From the NCBI RefSeq assembly GCF_001949145.1, contig NW_019091757.1, positions 27,662 through 91,661 on the forward strand: 64,000 bases of DNA, read 5' to 3'. Below are positions 31,999-45,100 of the stretch, one piece after another. Below the pieces are notes generated by a model. That model ran no database searches. It saw only the letters and a program-made list of their open reading frames with translations, and was not told where the DNA came from. The DNA is from Acanthaster planci (Eukaryota > Echinodermata > Asteroidea > Valvatida > Acanthasteridae). Both the position numbers and the translations under genes were made by a program. Positions within the stretch are counted from its first letter, which is position 1. Each line of letters starts with the position of its first letter.

Positions 31999-34165
31999 TA
32001 ACCACGCTCAAAATATTCCATCGTCAGTCTTTCCCCCAGTCTTCCCTCCTTCTTCAGCTTAGTTTTCCTCGCTGACTTCCAGCGATATTAGTCCGTGTTT
32101 TCGTGAATAAAATACTCTAGACCCAATTATCATTGTGACAGTGTTGTTTCTTCAACTCAACTTTGTCTTTCCACGCTAGTAATTTCAGGTCCTTATCCAC
32201 ACCTTACACTAAACCGTAGGAAAACGCTTTCATTAAATGTTCTCTAGTATATCAAGCAGCAAAGAATAGGCCTACAGTTGTTTTTTGTTTGAAGGAATGA
32301 AACTGGGGACTATACGTCGAAGCATAAAAATATATATTTTCTTCTACATTCAGACTGAAATAGTTTGAAAAGAAGGCTTCCAACACATAACTCGAGTTAC
32401 ATCTCGATCTGACAGAGAGAATCTTCCTGCAATTCGTCTGAGTCATTATTTTCAGTCGAAAAGAAATAGAAAGAATGAAATTTCATTCGTTGGAATTTAG
32501 AAAGTTTGGGCAAAAATGAATAAAAAAAAGAATTAGAAACTGGGAGTCTTTTCATGCATTCATTGAATAACTACCATCGCTACAAGTATTGTGTCCAGAC
32601 TGTCAGTAGTGTGTGGAGAATCACATTGTGCAAAGTGGGCCTGGTTGCGCATTAACTTGAATGCCAGGTGAATTTTCCCCGTACAGGTATTTCGTATGAT
32701 TTTTGTGTGTATTTGGTTGGTTAGGAGAAGCACATATCACCAAAATGCACAGGAACATTCTTTTAAAGCTATTTCACCATTCTCGTCCGTTCATTTCTAT
32801 TGCATAAGCTCTAACCTCATGGTGTTTATAAAGGAGATGTTACCAAAGATGGTCACCAAGAAAAAAAGAATCTTGAATCATGTCACCATTTGACGAGACT
32901 TTTACTTGCTGGTGAAAAATGGTGATTAGGGCAAAATTAACGGGGAAATATCGCAGAATCAGCGACGCCAGCTCACTGTGCTGTTCATTCTCGATTCTAC
33001 TTTTGTTTTGTCAAGCCCTTGCACCACAAAATGCTCCAAAACAGGATGAATGGGTGGATTAATTGTGTTTGCCGGAAAGAGGCCATTTTCTAATCAGCTT
33101 GCAGCTGGATTGGGCATGCAGGTGACTTCAATCAAAAGACACCTAAAATGCCCAACACCTCAGACTGTTAACACCGCAAACAATGATGCACTGCATTGAA
33201 GCAAATTGATCTATTCGCTACACTCTTCTCCCGGATCGCCTTCTAACAATTAAAGAAGCATTTCAAAATGTCAGGAGTGTCAGCGCAGAACAAATCCAGC
33301 ATATCAAAACGTCACGCCAAACCTTCGTCATTGTTTCTCTTTTTTTATTCTAAGTCAATGGATAAAATTAGAGGCGCAGGTTTAATCACCTTAAGTGATT
33401 GAATGTACATGTATTCATTTTTTTTCGTTTCAATAAGTAAACAAAGGATTTGTACTTTATCTTGTTGAAATTGCTTTCCATGGCATTACTTTATAAACCA
33501 TGCCAAATTACCAACAAAGTAGTAAACATCTCTCAAAGACGAATATCACAATAGCAACGTTAATATACTGTCGTGACGCTTATTAAACAAAACCATTGTT
33601 AGCATTGTCACCAGGTGTATAAAATTGGTATAAAGAAAATGCACAAAGGACGATACATGTATACATTTTTATATATATCCCAAGACGAATAATTTTTTCC
33701 CATACTGCAGGGTATAAGTGGTCTTATTCGAAGCCATAATCTCATTTTATTGTTGACCGATCTACGTCTGAGTGTTACTGTATAAATAAATCACCAAATG
33801 AGAATTGGACATGTCCCCAACCCCCTCGTGTCACATGGGACAGGCTTCATTCACGTTACTCTCGGATTAGACCATCAAATTAATATAACTTCATGAGCTA
33901 GCGCATCTTTGGTTTACAAAATGCAAATATTTTGCTTGTATGGTTTACTTTGAAGAGCTCGATTATTATTTCCATCTTGCATAATTCTGTTATTTGTTAA
34001 TTGGCGCAATCGGAACACTGTGCAGCAGTTTAAACAAAATTCGAAGTACAGGAGGAATTTTTTACTCTATAATGTTGAGAATCAAATGAGGCAGTTATAC
34101 ATCAGAAACTATCACTGGTATCCAAAGCTGTTATAGAGAGAGTTGCGACATGAGTGTCTCAATCG

Positions 34166-34272
34166 TTGGAACCAAAATGGTGCATAATTATGTGTCAGTG
34201 CACATAGACAATAGCACACAACAGCTGCACGATGCACACTGTACACATTATGAATAGCCATTTTGGTTCCAA
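34166..34272. mobile_element. Short fold-back element next to KCTD-B 3' end
   Basis: 'ttggaaccaaaatgg' (34166-34180) and 'ccattttggttccaa' (34258-34272) are exact reverse complements. The inner blocks 'cataattatgtgtcagtgcaca' and 'tgcacactgtacacattatga' also pair. It begins 24 bp beyond the KCTD-B stop codon on the minus strand, so it should be transcribed in that gene's 3' UTR. Confidence 0.7.
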
Positions 34273-34295
34273 AGTCTGAAGTTGAAACAGCTCTC

Positions 34296-34982
34296 CTAGC
34301 ATCTACCATGGGACTTTCGGGTAAATGTCCATGTCAACTCCTGGATGCTGTTATTCGGATCAGACGATGCACTAGGCGCCGCCTTCAAATGGAATCCCAG
34401 TTTTGACATCTGTCGGAACACTTCCATGCGAGTCTGTGAAATATTTGGACAGTCGCAGCCCTCTTTTCCCAGCGAGACACCGTACCGACCATTCTCGCTG
34501 ACTTTATTTAAGATATCACTGCGCCTGAGTGGAAACCCGTCTTTCAAACTGTCGTGCCTGCCAAGAAACTGCAAAAGAAGCGGTATCTGCTCCAGGGTAT
34601 TGCGAGTACCAGTGTAAATGAAGTGATTTCCACGGACGGTGATTTCCAGGAACTCCAGGCTGTCTTTCCCCGCCATCAGCGCTCTCGCCGCGTCCGTCAA
34701 CTCTTTCAGTTGATAGAAGTCCGCTTCAGAGATCAGCAGGTCCCACTCCATGAAGTTCTCCGGGAGAGCCAACTTACCCCGCCTGAGGAAATTCAGGACG
34801 TGGCGGAAGATGGGCCCGTCTCCGTCGATGACGTAAACTTCGTTATCATCATTAGGATGCGCGCGGATATCCTGACTGCTGGTAAACATGACGCCCAGCA
34901 GCGAGTCCGGGTAGCGAGTCAGGGTAGCACGAGTCGTGGTAAAGGAATAACCGCCAACATCAAGCTTAACTGTGTCATCCAT
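34296..34982 (-). CDS. KCTD-B: BTB/T1-domain protein, single exon
   Basis: 228 codons with ATG at 34982-34980. BTB/T1 domain: VKLDVGGYSFTTTRATLTR, YPDSLLGVMFTS, YVIDGDGPIFRHVLNFLRRG and EWDLLISEADFYQ. The C-terminal region keeps LEFLEITV, NTLEQIPLLLQFL, RMEVFRQMSKLGFHLK and a final WTFTR, the same block order as KCTD-C. Belongs to the KCTD6/21-like group. On the minus strand 'cgttatttacag' just upstream of the ATG looks like a splice acceptor, so a leader exon may lie near 35000 or beyond. Confidence 0.9.
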   Translation of the reverse strand: MDDTVKLDVGGYSFTTTRATLTRYPDSLLGVMFTSSQDIRAHPNDDNEVYVIDGDGPIFRHVLNFLRRGKLALPENFMEWDLLISEADFYQLKELTDAARALMAGKDSLEFLEITVRGNHFIYTGTRNTLEQIPLLLQFLGRHDSLKDGFPLRRSDILNKVSENGRYGVSLGKEGCDCPNISQTRMEVFRQMSKLGFHLKAAPSASSDPNNSIQELTWTFTRKSHGRC

Positions 34983-35547
34983 ACTGTTTGTTCTTCTGGC
35001 CTGCTTCTGCTGTAAATAACGTAAATTAAAACTAGACCATCAGTTCAGCGCACGTCCAGCTGTGTTTGTACCACGATGTAAGGGGAGGTTGTAGCTTTAC
35101 TGCGTATAATATAACTCGATCTTGGTTATAAATCAAAGGTCAATTTTCAGTTGGATTTTTTTTTTGCAGTGTTATCATATCAGAAACACAATTTACAATT
35201 TTGCTTATCAGAACTTCAGCTTGTACTCTTGATAAAGTTTGACACGATAAACAAATGTCTGGTAACAATATATGAAAATCAATTCAAAACTGGAAAATCC
35301 ATGCTCAATTGCTGAAGCCTACCGTATAAATGTTATAATTTTTCGGATTCCCCCGGTCGGACTTCTGGGAACTTCTGTAGAGTAAATGTGCCCCTTTGCC
35401 GCCGTGTTAAAAGTCCGCAGCCACATCATGCCGACTGCACAAATGAGAAAAAACTTGATGCATTTAGATAAACAAACTTCTTGGTTGAAGCATGAAGCTC
35501 GTATACGTATACAGACAATAAACTCAAACATGAGTTTTTCCACCGTG

Positions 35548-35612
35548 ACGCACTGAAGACCGTCTTCAAGCAGGCATCATCACCAGAGCAACGCACTGAA
35601 GACCGTCTTCAA
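35548..35612. repeat. 43-bp direct repeat at the edge of an assembly gap
   Basis: 'acgcactgaagaccgtcttcaa' occurs at 35548 and again at 35591, where the sequence enters the N-run. The unit contains the near-palindrome gaagacCgtcttc. The gap probably replaces a longer array of this unit. Confidence 0.7.
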
Positions 35613-36087
35613 NNNNNNNNNNNNNNNNNNNNNNNNNNNNNNNNNNNNNNNNNNNNNNNNNNNNNNNNNNNNNNNNNNNNNNNNNNNNNNNNNNNNNNNN
35701 NNNNNNNNNNNNNNNNNNNNNNNNNNNNNNNNNNNNNNNNNNNNNNNNNNNNNNNNNNNNNNNNNNNNNNNNNNNNNNNNNNNNNNNNNNNNNNNNNNNN
35801 NNNNNNNNNNNNNNNNNNNNNNNNNNNNNNNNNNNNNNNNNNNNNNNNNNNNNNNNNNNNNNNNNNNNNNNNNNNNNNNNNNNNNNNNNNNNNNNNNNNN
35901 NNNNNNNNNNNNNNNNNNNNNNNNNNNNNNNNNNNNNNNNNNNNNNNNNNNNNNNNNNNNNNNNNNNNNNNNNNNNNNNNNNNNNNNNNNNNNNNNNNNN
36001 NNNNNNNNNNNNNNNNNNNNNNNNNNNNNNNNNNNNNNNNNNNNNNNNNNNNNNNNNNNNNNNNNNNNNNNNNNNNNNNNNNNNNNN
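35613..36087. other. Assembly gap (N-run)
   Basis: 475 undetermined bases, so no annotation is possible. The left edge is a tandem repeat, which probably caused the gap. Confidence 0.99.
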
Positions 36088-37187
36088 ATTTCATAAAACA
36101 CTTGTCCTTGGTTCACACATAAATTATATATTAGGCCTATTCCATTTTTAAAATTTAATTTTCACTTTTGGTTTAAATTGCAAGTCAGTATCTTTTACGT
36201 GTAGGCCTATGTGTTTGTGATCATTCATAGAATTATCTCAGTTCATACATACATCCTTTGAAAATGTAAAAGAATTAACGAGGTTGTTTTCTTCATCTCC
36301 ATATTTACAGATAATTTAATTTGCTCTAAAAAAGGAATCAGGCACAAGTATGGCACTCAGGAGTATGACTGAACTCGGAAGTTGTTTGAAATTACGGATT
36401 ATTTGACAAAAGAACTCGACGAGTCAGTATGCTGAAAGGAATCTATTTAGGCCTAATTCCTCCAGATAACTTGCTGTCGTCTCAATGCCATCGGCAAGAT
36501 GCGATTAAATAAAACTTCAATGTACCGTCATCAGCTTATTCATGGGCTTCCTTTGATGGTCATTCGCTCGTCACCTATCGCCGATACAGGGCACTGTATG
36601 GGATGGGATGGGTAAATGCGCTTCACATATTTTTGTAAAGGAAGAAGTCACGGCTGTGGACGCGCGCAGTTTTGTGTACACGTGCTGTCCGGGTCAGCGC
36701 ACGTTCAGGTTTTACATGTACTTACTAGGCTAATAAGGAGCAAACGATCTGTCCCCTCTTTTTGCAAACTTTGTATCCGTTGACTTTTGGTCCTCTGTTG
36801 CTACTCAGAGAGGAATGTTTCAAGAGCCTACCCCCCAAAAAAAAACCAACACTACTTTCGTCCTCCCTCCATATGCCTTCTCCCTCATTCACCTTTGAAC
36901 CCTCACGTTTACTAACATTTTGCTTCTAGCGGGCGCCCGTACCAGTTAACTGAACTTGCTATGGACACAGACGCATAAAATTATCCAAACTTCATCCACT
37001 TATTTTGCATCGCTACAGTCGGTACATTTTATTTTCATAATTGGAATTTAACGTTATTGTACATGTAAATCGGCAACTCAGACCAGCATGCCGATGGCAT
37101 TTTTCACTTTTGAAGTTCAACACTGTGAGCCAAACACTTCCCGTTTTAAGACCAGCTAACAAATACGGGTGGTTCAGAATAGTGCGT

Positions 37188-37302
37188 TTCCAAGAGTTTG
37201 CCACGCGTTGGCCAATCTCAATGTGTCAATTCAATTCGCGTTTGGAGAGAGCTGACAGATCTAGGGCTTCGTGATTGACCAACGCGTTGCAAACTTTGGG
37301 AG
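37188..37302. mobile_element. Short fold-back element
   Basis: 'ccaagagtttgccacgcgttggccaatctca' (about 37190-37220) is mirrored by 'tgattgaccaacgcgttgcaaactttggg' (about 37272-37300). The spacer is about 50 bp. No coding capacity. Confidence 0.65.
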
Positions 37303-39681
37303 GCGTTCAATTGTATTCAAAAACATAAGTCAAAATAAAACCCTGGACAATATTTGTACAGTTTCAGCCAGTACCATTTGTATCTTTATGAGTTACGCAT
37401 TTATAAATAGCAACTTCTGACACTCGCGGAATCATGAAGTTTTAACCTTAAGTTTTACATTATAAAAATCTTGATTCTAAAAGCTAACAGTAAAAGGTAC
37501 CCGAGGTTGAAAGAAAATACCTGAGATTTAAAAATTCGTAGCAGGGCAGTCAAAGAAGGATGCAACGGTGGTCATGCCTCCCCAACAAAATGGAGCCAAG
37601 AAAACATAAAAAGTAGAGGTACTCTAATTCAGTTCTCCCTCAAGTGTGTAAAATGCCTAAAATCTAGCCATTGCAATTGTCCACAGGCCAACAAAGTTAA
37701 TATAAAAAGATCTGAAGTTTTGCTTCACCAGAAAATTTGGCTTCCTATATAATTTGGTTTTGGATCCGCCCTTTGGACAATAGATGTTATGAGGCTATAG
37801 ATCAAATTCAATCCACAAATTTCCACCGTACAACCATATGATTAACTACCAGAATACAAAACAACAAGGTAAGGACCTCTTTCATATAAACTACAACTCG
37901 TATGCATGTTACGCACACTTTCATCTTGGAACTCACGTGAGGTTTGTAAGTCACAACACTGAAGAGGATTTTCAGTCACTGATTTTTGACGGTCAGTGAT
38001 CACTTTACACAGAATGTGCGGGGAAACGCAAGTCTCTCAACATTCTGGCGTTGATGCAATTGCCAAAAGAAATACACAGATTCGAAAATGCACGCGCCTC
38101 CACGGACAAAAATAAGCTTCCTGGAATGCCTTTGCCCGTCTTGTTACATCACGTGAAAATCATTATAGAGTACCACAGCGTGACGTCATTTTGAACCAGG
38201 AGTGAAGAAGAACGGAGTGGGTGCACGTGTTAGTGCTGGCGCTGGTTCTGGCGCTAATCCCTGTTACACACATAATTGTGTGCGTGACGTATTCACCTGT
38301 AGAAGGATCCCAATACGACGCTTTAAGCGTCAACCTGCGTTTTTCGCGTTTGAAAACGAGGCTGTATGTGTCAGCTTCAATTCTTAATTCGATCAGACGA
38401 TTGAAAGTAAGGAGTCAAGACACAAAATACATAAAGGTATGTTAAATTCTGACTTTTTAGACTGCAAATTTTGGTGGAAGAGTCTTTCAGGTTGACTCCA
38501 CAGGTAAAATCAAAAGAAAAATAACGGCAATTTACTGCGCACTAACGTACCCTGCGATGGTCGTGTGACTGTGCAGTGGGCGTGGTTTAAAATGAAGTGG
38601 CGTCACACTTACAAACCGGATACTCCATGTACTGTATCGATTCCGCGGACGCACGCGGCGAAGTTCAACACACAGAGCCTCGGTTTCGATGCGGATATGC
38701 ACAGACGGCCCTAATGTGAAATCCCTCTATTAGCACTCTCCTTTACGTGTGTAAATGGCCATTCGTTTGCAATGGTTCAAATGGTGTCACAACCCGGTAC
38801 TTAATCTGACCAGATGTAATGATTGCAATCATACTGTAAGTTTCTGCCACAGCCACAACTTTGGGACACCGGGCTTCTCGATCAAAGAGGCGTTTTAAGT
38901 AGATGTGCAGCCTACATGTTACTTAAGTTATGGTAGCAGAATTATTAGTAAAAAGATAAAGAAAGCTACTCCCTCTTGTAAAAAAAAATTAAATGAACAT
39001 ACCAAAAGTCTATAAACTACATAAATATGCATGGCGCTGGTGTCATACAGCATCAGAAATAGTGGGTAATTCATACGTACCATGCATAAGGCACACTAAC
39101 ATGAAAAGATGGTTTTTTTTACAGATCGGTTCAAGAGCCTGCAACCAGTCTCAACAAACTGTCAAAGAGGCAATTGCTGCGCCGTTTAGGCAAATATACT
39201 CAATACTGAACACAGTTCATTCCTCCTGGTTTGGTCACGTAAAGTATGATGCTGAAAGCTCCCTGAATCGTTTCGTCGGCAACCACTAGCATATGGTCCA
39301 CAGACCAGATCACAACTGTCCTTATTTCGGACTTAGTCGCGCAACTCTTTGCGATCGTGCACCGGCAAAAATGGTCTCGCTTAATTGGGAAGCTTGAGAT
39401 GTTTGATGGCGGCAAACAACGGTCCTATGTGATTTGTCCAATAATGTGCGTATCATTTTGAGCATGCAGATTATTACTTCGAGTATGTAGCAAACGATAT
39501 TGGACTGCCCATGATCACACGGGACCTGTATGAAACATTACGGCCGCCAAGCGTCTCAAGGTCCCAGTGAATGATACATGAAGACCTACTTCTGCTGGTG
39601 GTAACTACAGCTTTTCATTCCGGAATGGTATGCAGGAAAGTAAGTCTATAGCCATACAGTTTGTTGTATTGGTAGACCGAA

Positions 39682-42176
39682 TCAGAAGTTAATGACTAAC
39701 CTATTCCTCTCAGATAGCTCACTAAGTGATTTGGTGATGTGTTCCTTATCTTCCATTGACAGTCTACAGAGAACAAGATTTAACCTCTTCAGGTTTTGCA
39801 GCTGCTTGAAATGCTCACACAAGGAAAGTGCTACGCCACCCAGGTCATTTTCTGAAAGATTCAGTGCATGCAGTTGGGGCAGTTTCCTGAGAGGGACAAT
39901 GACTGATTTAATGTCCTGTTCAGTCAGGGAGCAGCGACGCAAGTTAAGCTGCTGCAGTTGCTGCAACTGCGCTAAATGCGAGCACCAAACAAATGCAGAA
40001 TCCCTCAGGTCATTTTCGGACAGAATCAATTCAACCAAATTGGGTAGATTCCCAAGAGATTGAGCGACGAGCTCCACGTCTTGTGCTAGCAGTGAGCAGT
40101 TGCGCAAGTTCAGTTGCTGCAGCTGCTGCAAAGGCGTCAGATGCACGCACCACAATGCTGCTGAGCCGCCCAGGTCATTGTCAGAAAGGTCCAAATCATC
40201 CAGTTTGGGCAGACCTCTGAGAGAATCTACAACAAGCTGGACGTCCATGCCTTTCAATGAGCAGCGACTCAAGTCCAACCTTTTAAGGCACTGGCCCTGC
40301 TCTAAAAGCTTGCACCATGTCGCTGCTGTTCCACCCAGGTCATTGAAAGAGATGTTTAATTCGAACAGCTTGGGCAGCTCCCGGAGTAATGCAGTGACAT
40401 GTTTGACGTCCTCTCCTTTCAGTGCGCAGCGACTTAAGTTCAGTCTCTGAAGGTTTCTCACCTGCCTCAGGTGGTAGCACCACAAGTTGGCCTTACCCTC
40501 AAGGACAACAGTTTGAGAGAAGCCCCACTTAGACCACTTATCCTTTAGGCACACATAATAAAGATTTGCCATTGCACTCATGGCAACAGCCAAACCTTCG
40601 CCGCACCTGATCAGTGCAGACTGAGAAGCGTGCAATTTCTTTACTTTTGAGAGAAAGGCATTGCCGCTCTCTTTAGTCTGGGAAGCAACACGCTCCAGGA
40701 AATATGTGATGGAGTTGAAGCAGTCACTGTCAAGATCCCGTATTATAACGTTGGCAGTTATGAATGAATGTATGACGTCCCCTGGAGGCAAGGAGCTTGA
40801 CTGTCCTTCAAAATAACAATGAAGTGCCAACTGACCCAGCCTCGAGTCAAATGACAAGTACTTTTGACAACTGTCCTGAAAAATCTGAAGGATCTCATTA
40901 GTACATGCTTCACTGTCCCCACAACAGAAACGCAGTATATACCCAAGACCTTCGGGACCCTTCGGCACCATTAGTCTCAGAATCCTCTGAAATTCACCTC
41001 TGTCCTGTACAAACAGGCTTTGCAGGTATCTACCAGAACAGAATTCCTGGAAGGTCTTGTGGATGAACTGAACACTGATGTGAGCGTCTAGTCCCTTCAC
41101 AACCCTTTGCCTCGTAAGAATACCTGCCCTGACAGCCACATCCACCACACCTTTTTCAAAGTCACCCTCTTTGAAAGAGAGCACTTGTTTCGGAGATAGA
41201 AGACCGTGCATGCCAGCCTTACCAATGTCACTCACAATTTTGGCCACTTGCTCTTTTGTCACAGTCTCTTTTCTGTTGAAGATATATTTAGCTGCCTCAC
41301 TATACAGGTGTGACATTGTGTCAGGGAGTGTGGAAGCGTCCCTCCATAGCAGACACATTAAAAGCAGCAGCATTGGACTCTCTGCCAGATTGGTCAGAAG
41401 ATTGGAAGACTGAATTTTGCTCAGCAGCCCGAGAGCCTTTCTGTCATTGTCAGAGAAAAACTTCTTGACATACAGATCGACGTCGTGTGCACTGAAACCC
41501 ACGATCCTGATGTAGGTATATGGTTCTTGAACAAGTTCCCTTGTTACCAGTTTGTGGAAGTGTGAGGGGCGGGTGTTGACAAGCACACTGCAACCCCGAC
41601 ACACATCTCGTTTCAAGATATTTAGGACAGACCCATATGCAGAGGTGCAAGGGGAGGTTGTCAGGAACTCATCAAAGCCATCCAAAAGGAGGAGGACTTG
41701 GCCAGGGTTCCTTCTGACAAATTCTCGCAGGGCATGCTTCATCAGCATTGTGTCTTTGGCCAAGAGTTGATCGAAGACTGCATCGATAAGATCTGAACTC
41801 TGCTCTAGCGCATGCATTTTCAACAGGAAGACAAGCTTGAACTTTCGCAGTGCATCGCTACAGCCAACAGCCCAGTCATACGCCATTTTGTCAAAGAGCG
41901 TGGACTTTCCCCTCCCTGCCAACCCGTTTACAACAGCTATATGGACTGCCTCACCCTCCCGTGTTCTAATGCGGAAGATGCCATCATACGATTCTAGTAC
42001 TTCACCACTGTAGCTCTCAGTCTCCAGCTTTGGCTTGGTGTAGATGTCCATGATGTGTTTCTTCAAGCCATTGATCCATGGGATCAATTGTACATAGCTC
42101 CCCGTGCTCATGTAGAGTGACTTCAGGGCTTTTTCACAGCGACCAACACAATCTTGGCATTGGGTATCGGTGCCCT
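39682..42176 (-). CDS. NLR-3 last exon: NACHT + winged helix + LRRs
   Basis: The acceptor ttaatttctag precedes 42176. The exon starts with about 22 Cys-rich residues (GTDTQCQDCVGRC...) that align with GTDGLISDR... of NLR-2, so the true exon begins before the first internal ATG at 42111. Walker A is GLAGRGKSTLF (a Ser in place of the usual first Thr), Walker B QVLLLLDGFDEF, then RGCSVLVNTRPSHF and LLLLMCLLWRDASTLPDTM. The LRRs (LNLSRCALKGEDV, LDLSDNDLGG and others) run to the stop at 39682, ending ERNRLVINF. Confidence 0.92.
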
Positions 42177-45100
42177 CTAGAAATTAAAGGAACATGCGAT
42201 AAATTTTTCTTGCAATCGTTTTTTGTGCATGTTTAAACTCTTCTTCAATGAATGAAAACTGTTTGAAATATGTTTGGAGTTACGTGAATTGTAAAGTGCA
42301 CTTTTAAACATTCAAAATTGACCAAGCTTTTCCAGACAAGTGAGGGGACTATTAGAGTGGTGAAAACCCAGGAACGGTTCAATTTTCAATGTTTTAATAT
42401 TCATATTTTGGACCTCGAAGTTGCTTTTCCAAAAATGTATGAAAAAAGGCTTCTCATCGTATCTATAACACCAAAATGGAAATCTTTGACAGGAAAGTAT
42501 AAAATAAAATCCAATTTTTTGTGCAAAATCAATGCAACGTTGAGATTCAGTGTCCTGTGAATTATATTACAGGTACTCGTGATTATGCAAATTTATATAT
42601 CAGCATGGATACCAAAAAGGCTTCAAAATACAGATTAAAATAACAAATTACAAATTGAAACTGAGGTTAATCAAAACACAAAGATGCAATTTCAAGTATT
42701 TCTATTAGAATGCTTATATTATATGGCCCTTTTAATTATTGCTAAAACAGACATACAATGCTAATTTGACTGCACTGATCATTTAAAGACCAACTCCAAT
42801 GATACTGACTTTTCTCATGTTGAATCCAATTCAGAAGAGCCAAGACTAATAAAAGTGGCACATGTCAGTATCTCCCTTGCAATACACATTTCTGTTAATA
42901 AAACACAGTTTTGTACCCGTATTTCCTGCGAGTCTAGTCAGGTATTGTAAAAATGGATGTGTCGTCACAACTCATTAGCATCTAATGAATATTGATTTTT
43001 GTGATATGTTACCCTGGAGAGGAAACACTACAGTGCGTGCGCTTTAGGCATGCATAGCACGCCACCGCGGACAGGCAGCATGAACTTGAAGAAAGCTCTC
43101 ATAATTCAAAAACTCGAAGAATTTCAATCCCAGTTCTTTCGCAAAATTTATACATCCATCAATTATGCTGGATTTCAGCACTATTGTAAATCATGAAGAA
43201 AGGAGCACAAAACCTCATCGGAAGAGAAAATATAGCACAGTAGACCAAGCACACAGATCAATCCCCGGTATGCTGTGCACACATTTGTAGCTCCATGTTC
43301 ATGTACATGTCCAATTGCAACAGAACCAGTCGTGCCACGGATACCAGTTTCAATGTTTTCTCCAGTATTACATCACACAAATTTCTCAACAGTGCCACCA
43401 GCAGTCAGACTGTTGAAATTTTTCATAAAACTCAAAGACACCATTCAAAAGTTTTGGCAAACTTACAAAAAAGAGAGACACAATAAAGACATGATTTGGT
43501 AATGAACGTACACTCTAAACACAATCACAGTTTACATTCAAAACTTTCAAAACCATTGGAATTGGTCTTTAAAGTGAGTTTGACAGATTAATGAAAATTC
43601 ATGTACTGTGTATGGAAGCATGCTGACAGGATGGTGCCTGCATGGAGCTTAGCCCACACTGAAACATACCGGTTAATTGGCAACGTGTTTGAAGCGTACT
43701 ACCTGGAAAAACAAATTAGGCACAAAATGTAACGAAACTGGAACTTCTGCGAAAACGTTATGACGATGTATTAAAGTTATACAGCTATATGAGTGTCAAT
43801 GAAATGCCTGTTGACCAAGGGCTTTGTAACTGAACAAGTTGGATACAAAACTCCCTGCTATCAGTCGCTCGGTCCGTCATTACTGGGACACTCTCTCCTT
43901 CCAAATCGCCCACCTTGGCAAAATCACTTCTGCAAAGAGGGCACTCCACATCCTAATTAACTGTAGAGGCACCTGACTGATCAAGAGCACATGGTCGACC
44001 AAGGATATCCTTGACTGAGCAACTGGGAGCACCCAGCGAGGTTGACTGGCTCTTTCACCAGGCTACAAACTGCAGACACAGAAGATCAGCACAGCAGATC
44101 TTTGACGTCTTAGACGAACAACTGACGGAGTGAAGTTGGGAGCAGATGCTAATATTAACCGTTGGTAAGGGTGCAGCGTCAGACTTGACGACTGTCACTT
44201 TTTTCATGGGCTTCAATCAATGGGAGATGAGAGGATGTGTAATTTTGTCTGTTCTTTTACAAATGGAGTTGGGGAAAACATGAAACGAAACCTTGTAGAG
44301 GCAAGGGCATGGACAGTTACGTACCTCTGAGAATGACAGACAGATCCCTTCTCCCAGCCTCACCCAGCGCTGAGCCCAGAGCGTCTATCTGATCGACATG
44401 TGCAGCTTGCTTTTGTTTCCATGCTATCAGCATTTTATAGGCCTGGTACCCAGCTCGGTCTGGGTAGTCTCCCTTGAATCTGCTGAGGTCTGCGTCACTA
44501 AACTCCAGATTTAGAGCAAGCTCCTCCCAGTGGGGAAGTTCCTTTGCGATCTTGAACAGGACCTTGTCGGGTATCTGCACCTCCGCTAAAGGAAAGAAAT
44601 GGGAATTATTTTCTTGCATTTTTTTTCCATCCAACATCAATCAGATTTTTATGGGGGTGAGAGGATGGACTGAGGAGTTAAGACTGTATCTTCACAAGTA
44701 AACTGTGGGCAACCCATGCCTAAGTATTTCAAATCACTTGAAGCTTTTCATGTTATCCATCCTTACTCAAGAATGGGCAAAGTTACAACAATCAAGTCCA
44801 GGAATACAAAACAGAGCTCATGCTAGTAACCACTGTTGGAATAAAGCAATGATCATCCCAACCTTTCAAATCTTGACAAACGTGATAATTTCAAAGAGAA
44901 GGTAACAATAGACCATTGACAGCTACAAAGCTGTAGAATACAGCAGCCTGCGTATCTGTAGCGGGATAAATAACTCAACTTTTGCAACCTCGAAAAAATT
45001 AGTTCACATGTCTTGGTGGTGTAAAGGGGGAAACATTTATATTTTAGTATTAAACTGACTTTTGTAAAACTAGGAACTTGGGAAAATATTCAGCATAAAC

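Larger units (their letters stand above)
27341..34295. other. Repeat-rich spacer without genes
   Basis: About 7 kb with no supported exon. It contains the fold-back elements at 27621-27808, 31744-31998 and 34166-34272, tRNA-like fragments at 27921-27993, 30615-30697 and 30771-30848, and the ~200-bp satellite at 29648-30180. The stretches between these show nothing I recognise. Confidence 0.55.
34983..39681. other. Spacer with assembly gap, no gene found
   Basis: Contains the 43-bp direct repeat and the N-run (35613-36087), a fold-back element (37188-37302) and a CRE octamer at 38181-38188. A 74-codon frame at 38221 starts with GTG and has no splice support, so I do not call it. Confidence 0.5.

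Noticed and set aside
35580-36116. Open frames spanning the N-run
   Set aside because: They consist of undetermined bases; the same applies to the frames across 52814-52975.
38202-38445. Small hydrophobic open frame (HVLVLALVLALIPV...)
   Set aside because: It begins with GTG, not ATG, has no splice support and no related copy; a chance frame in a eukaryotic spacer.
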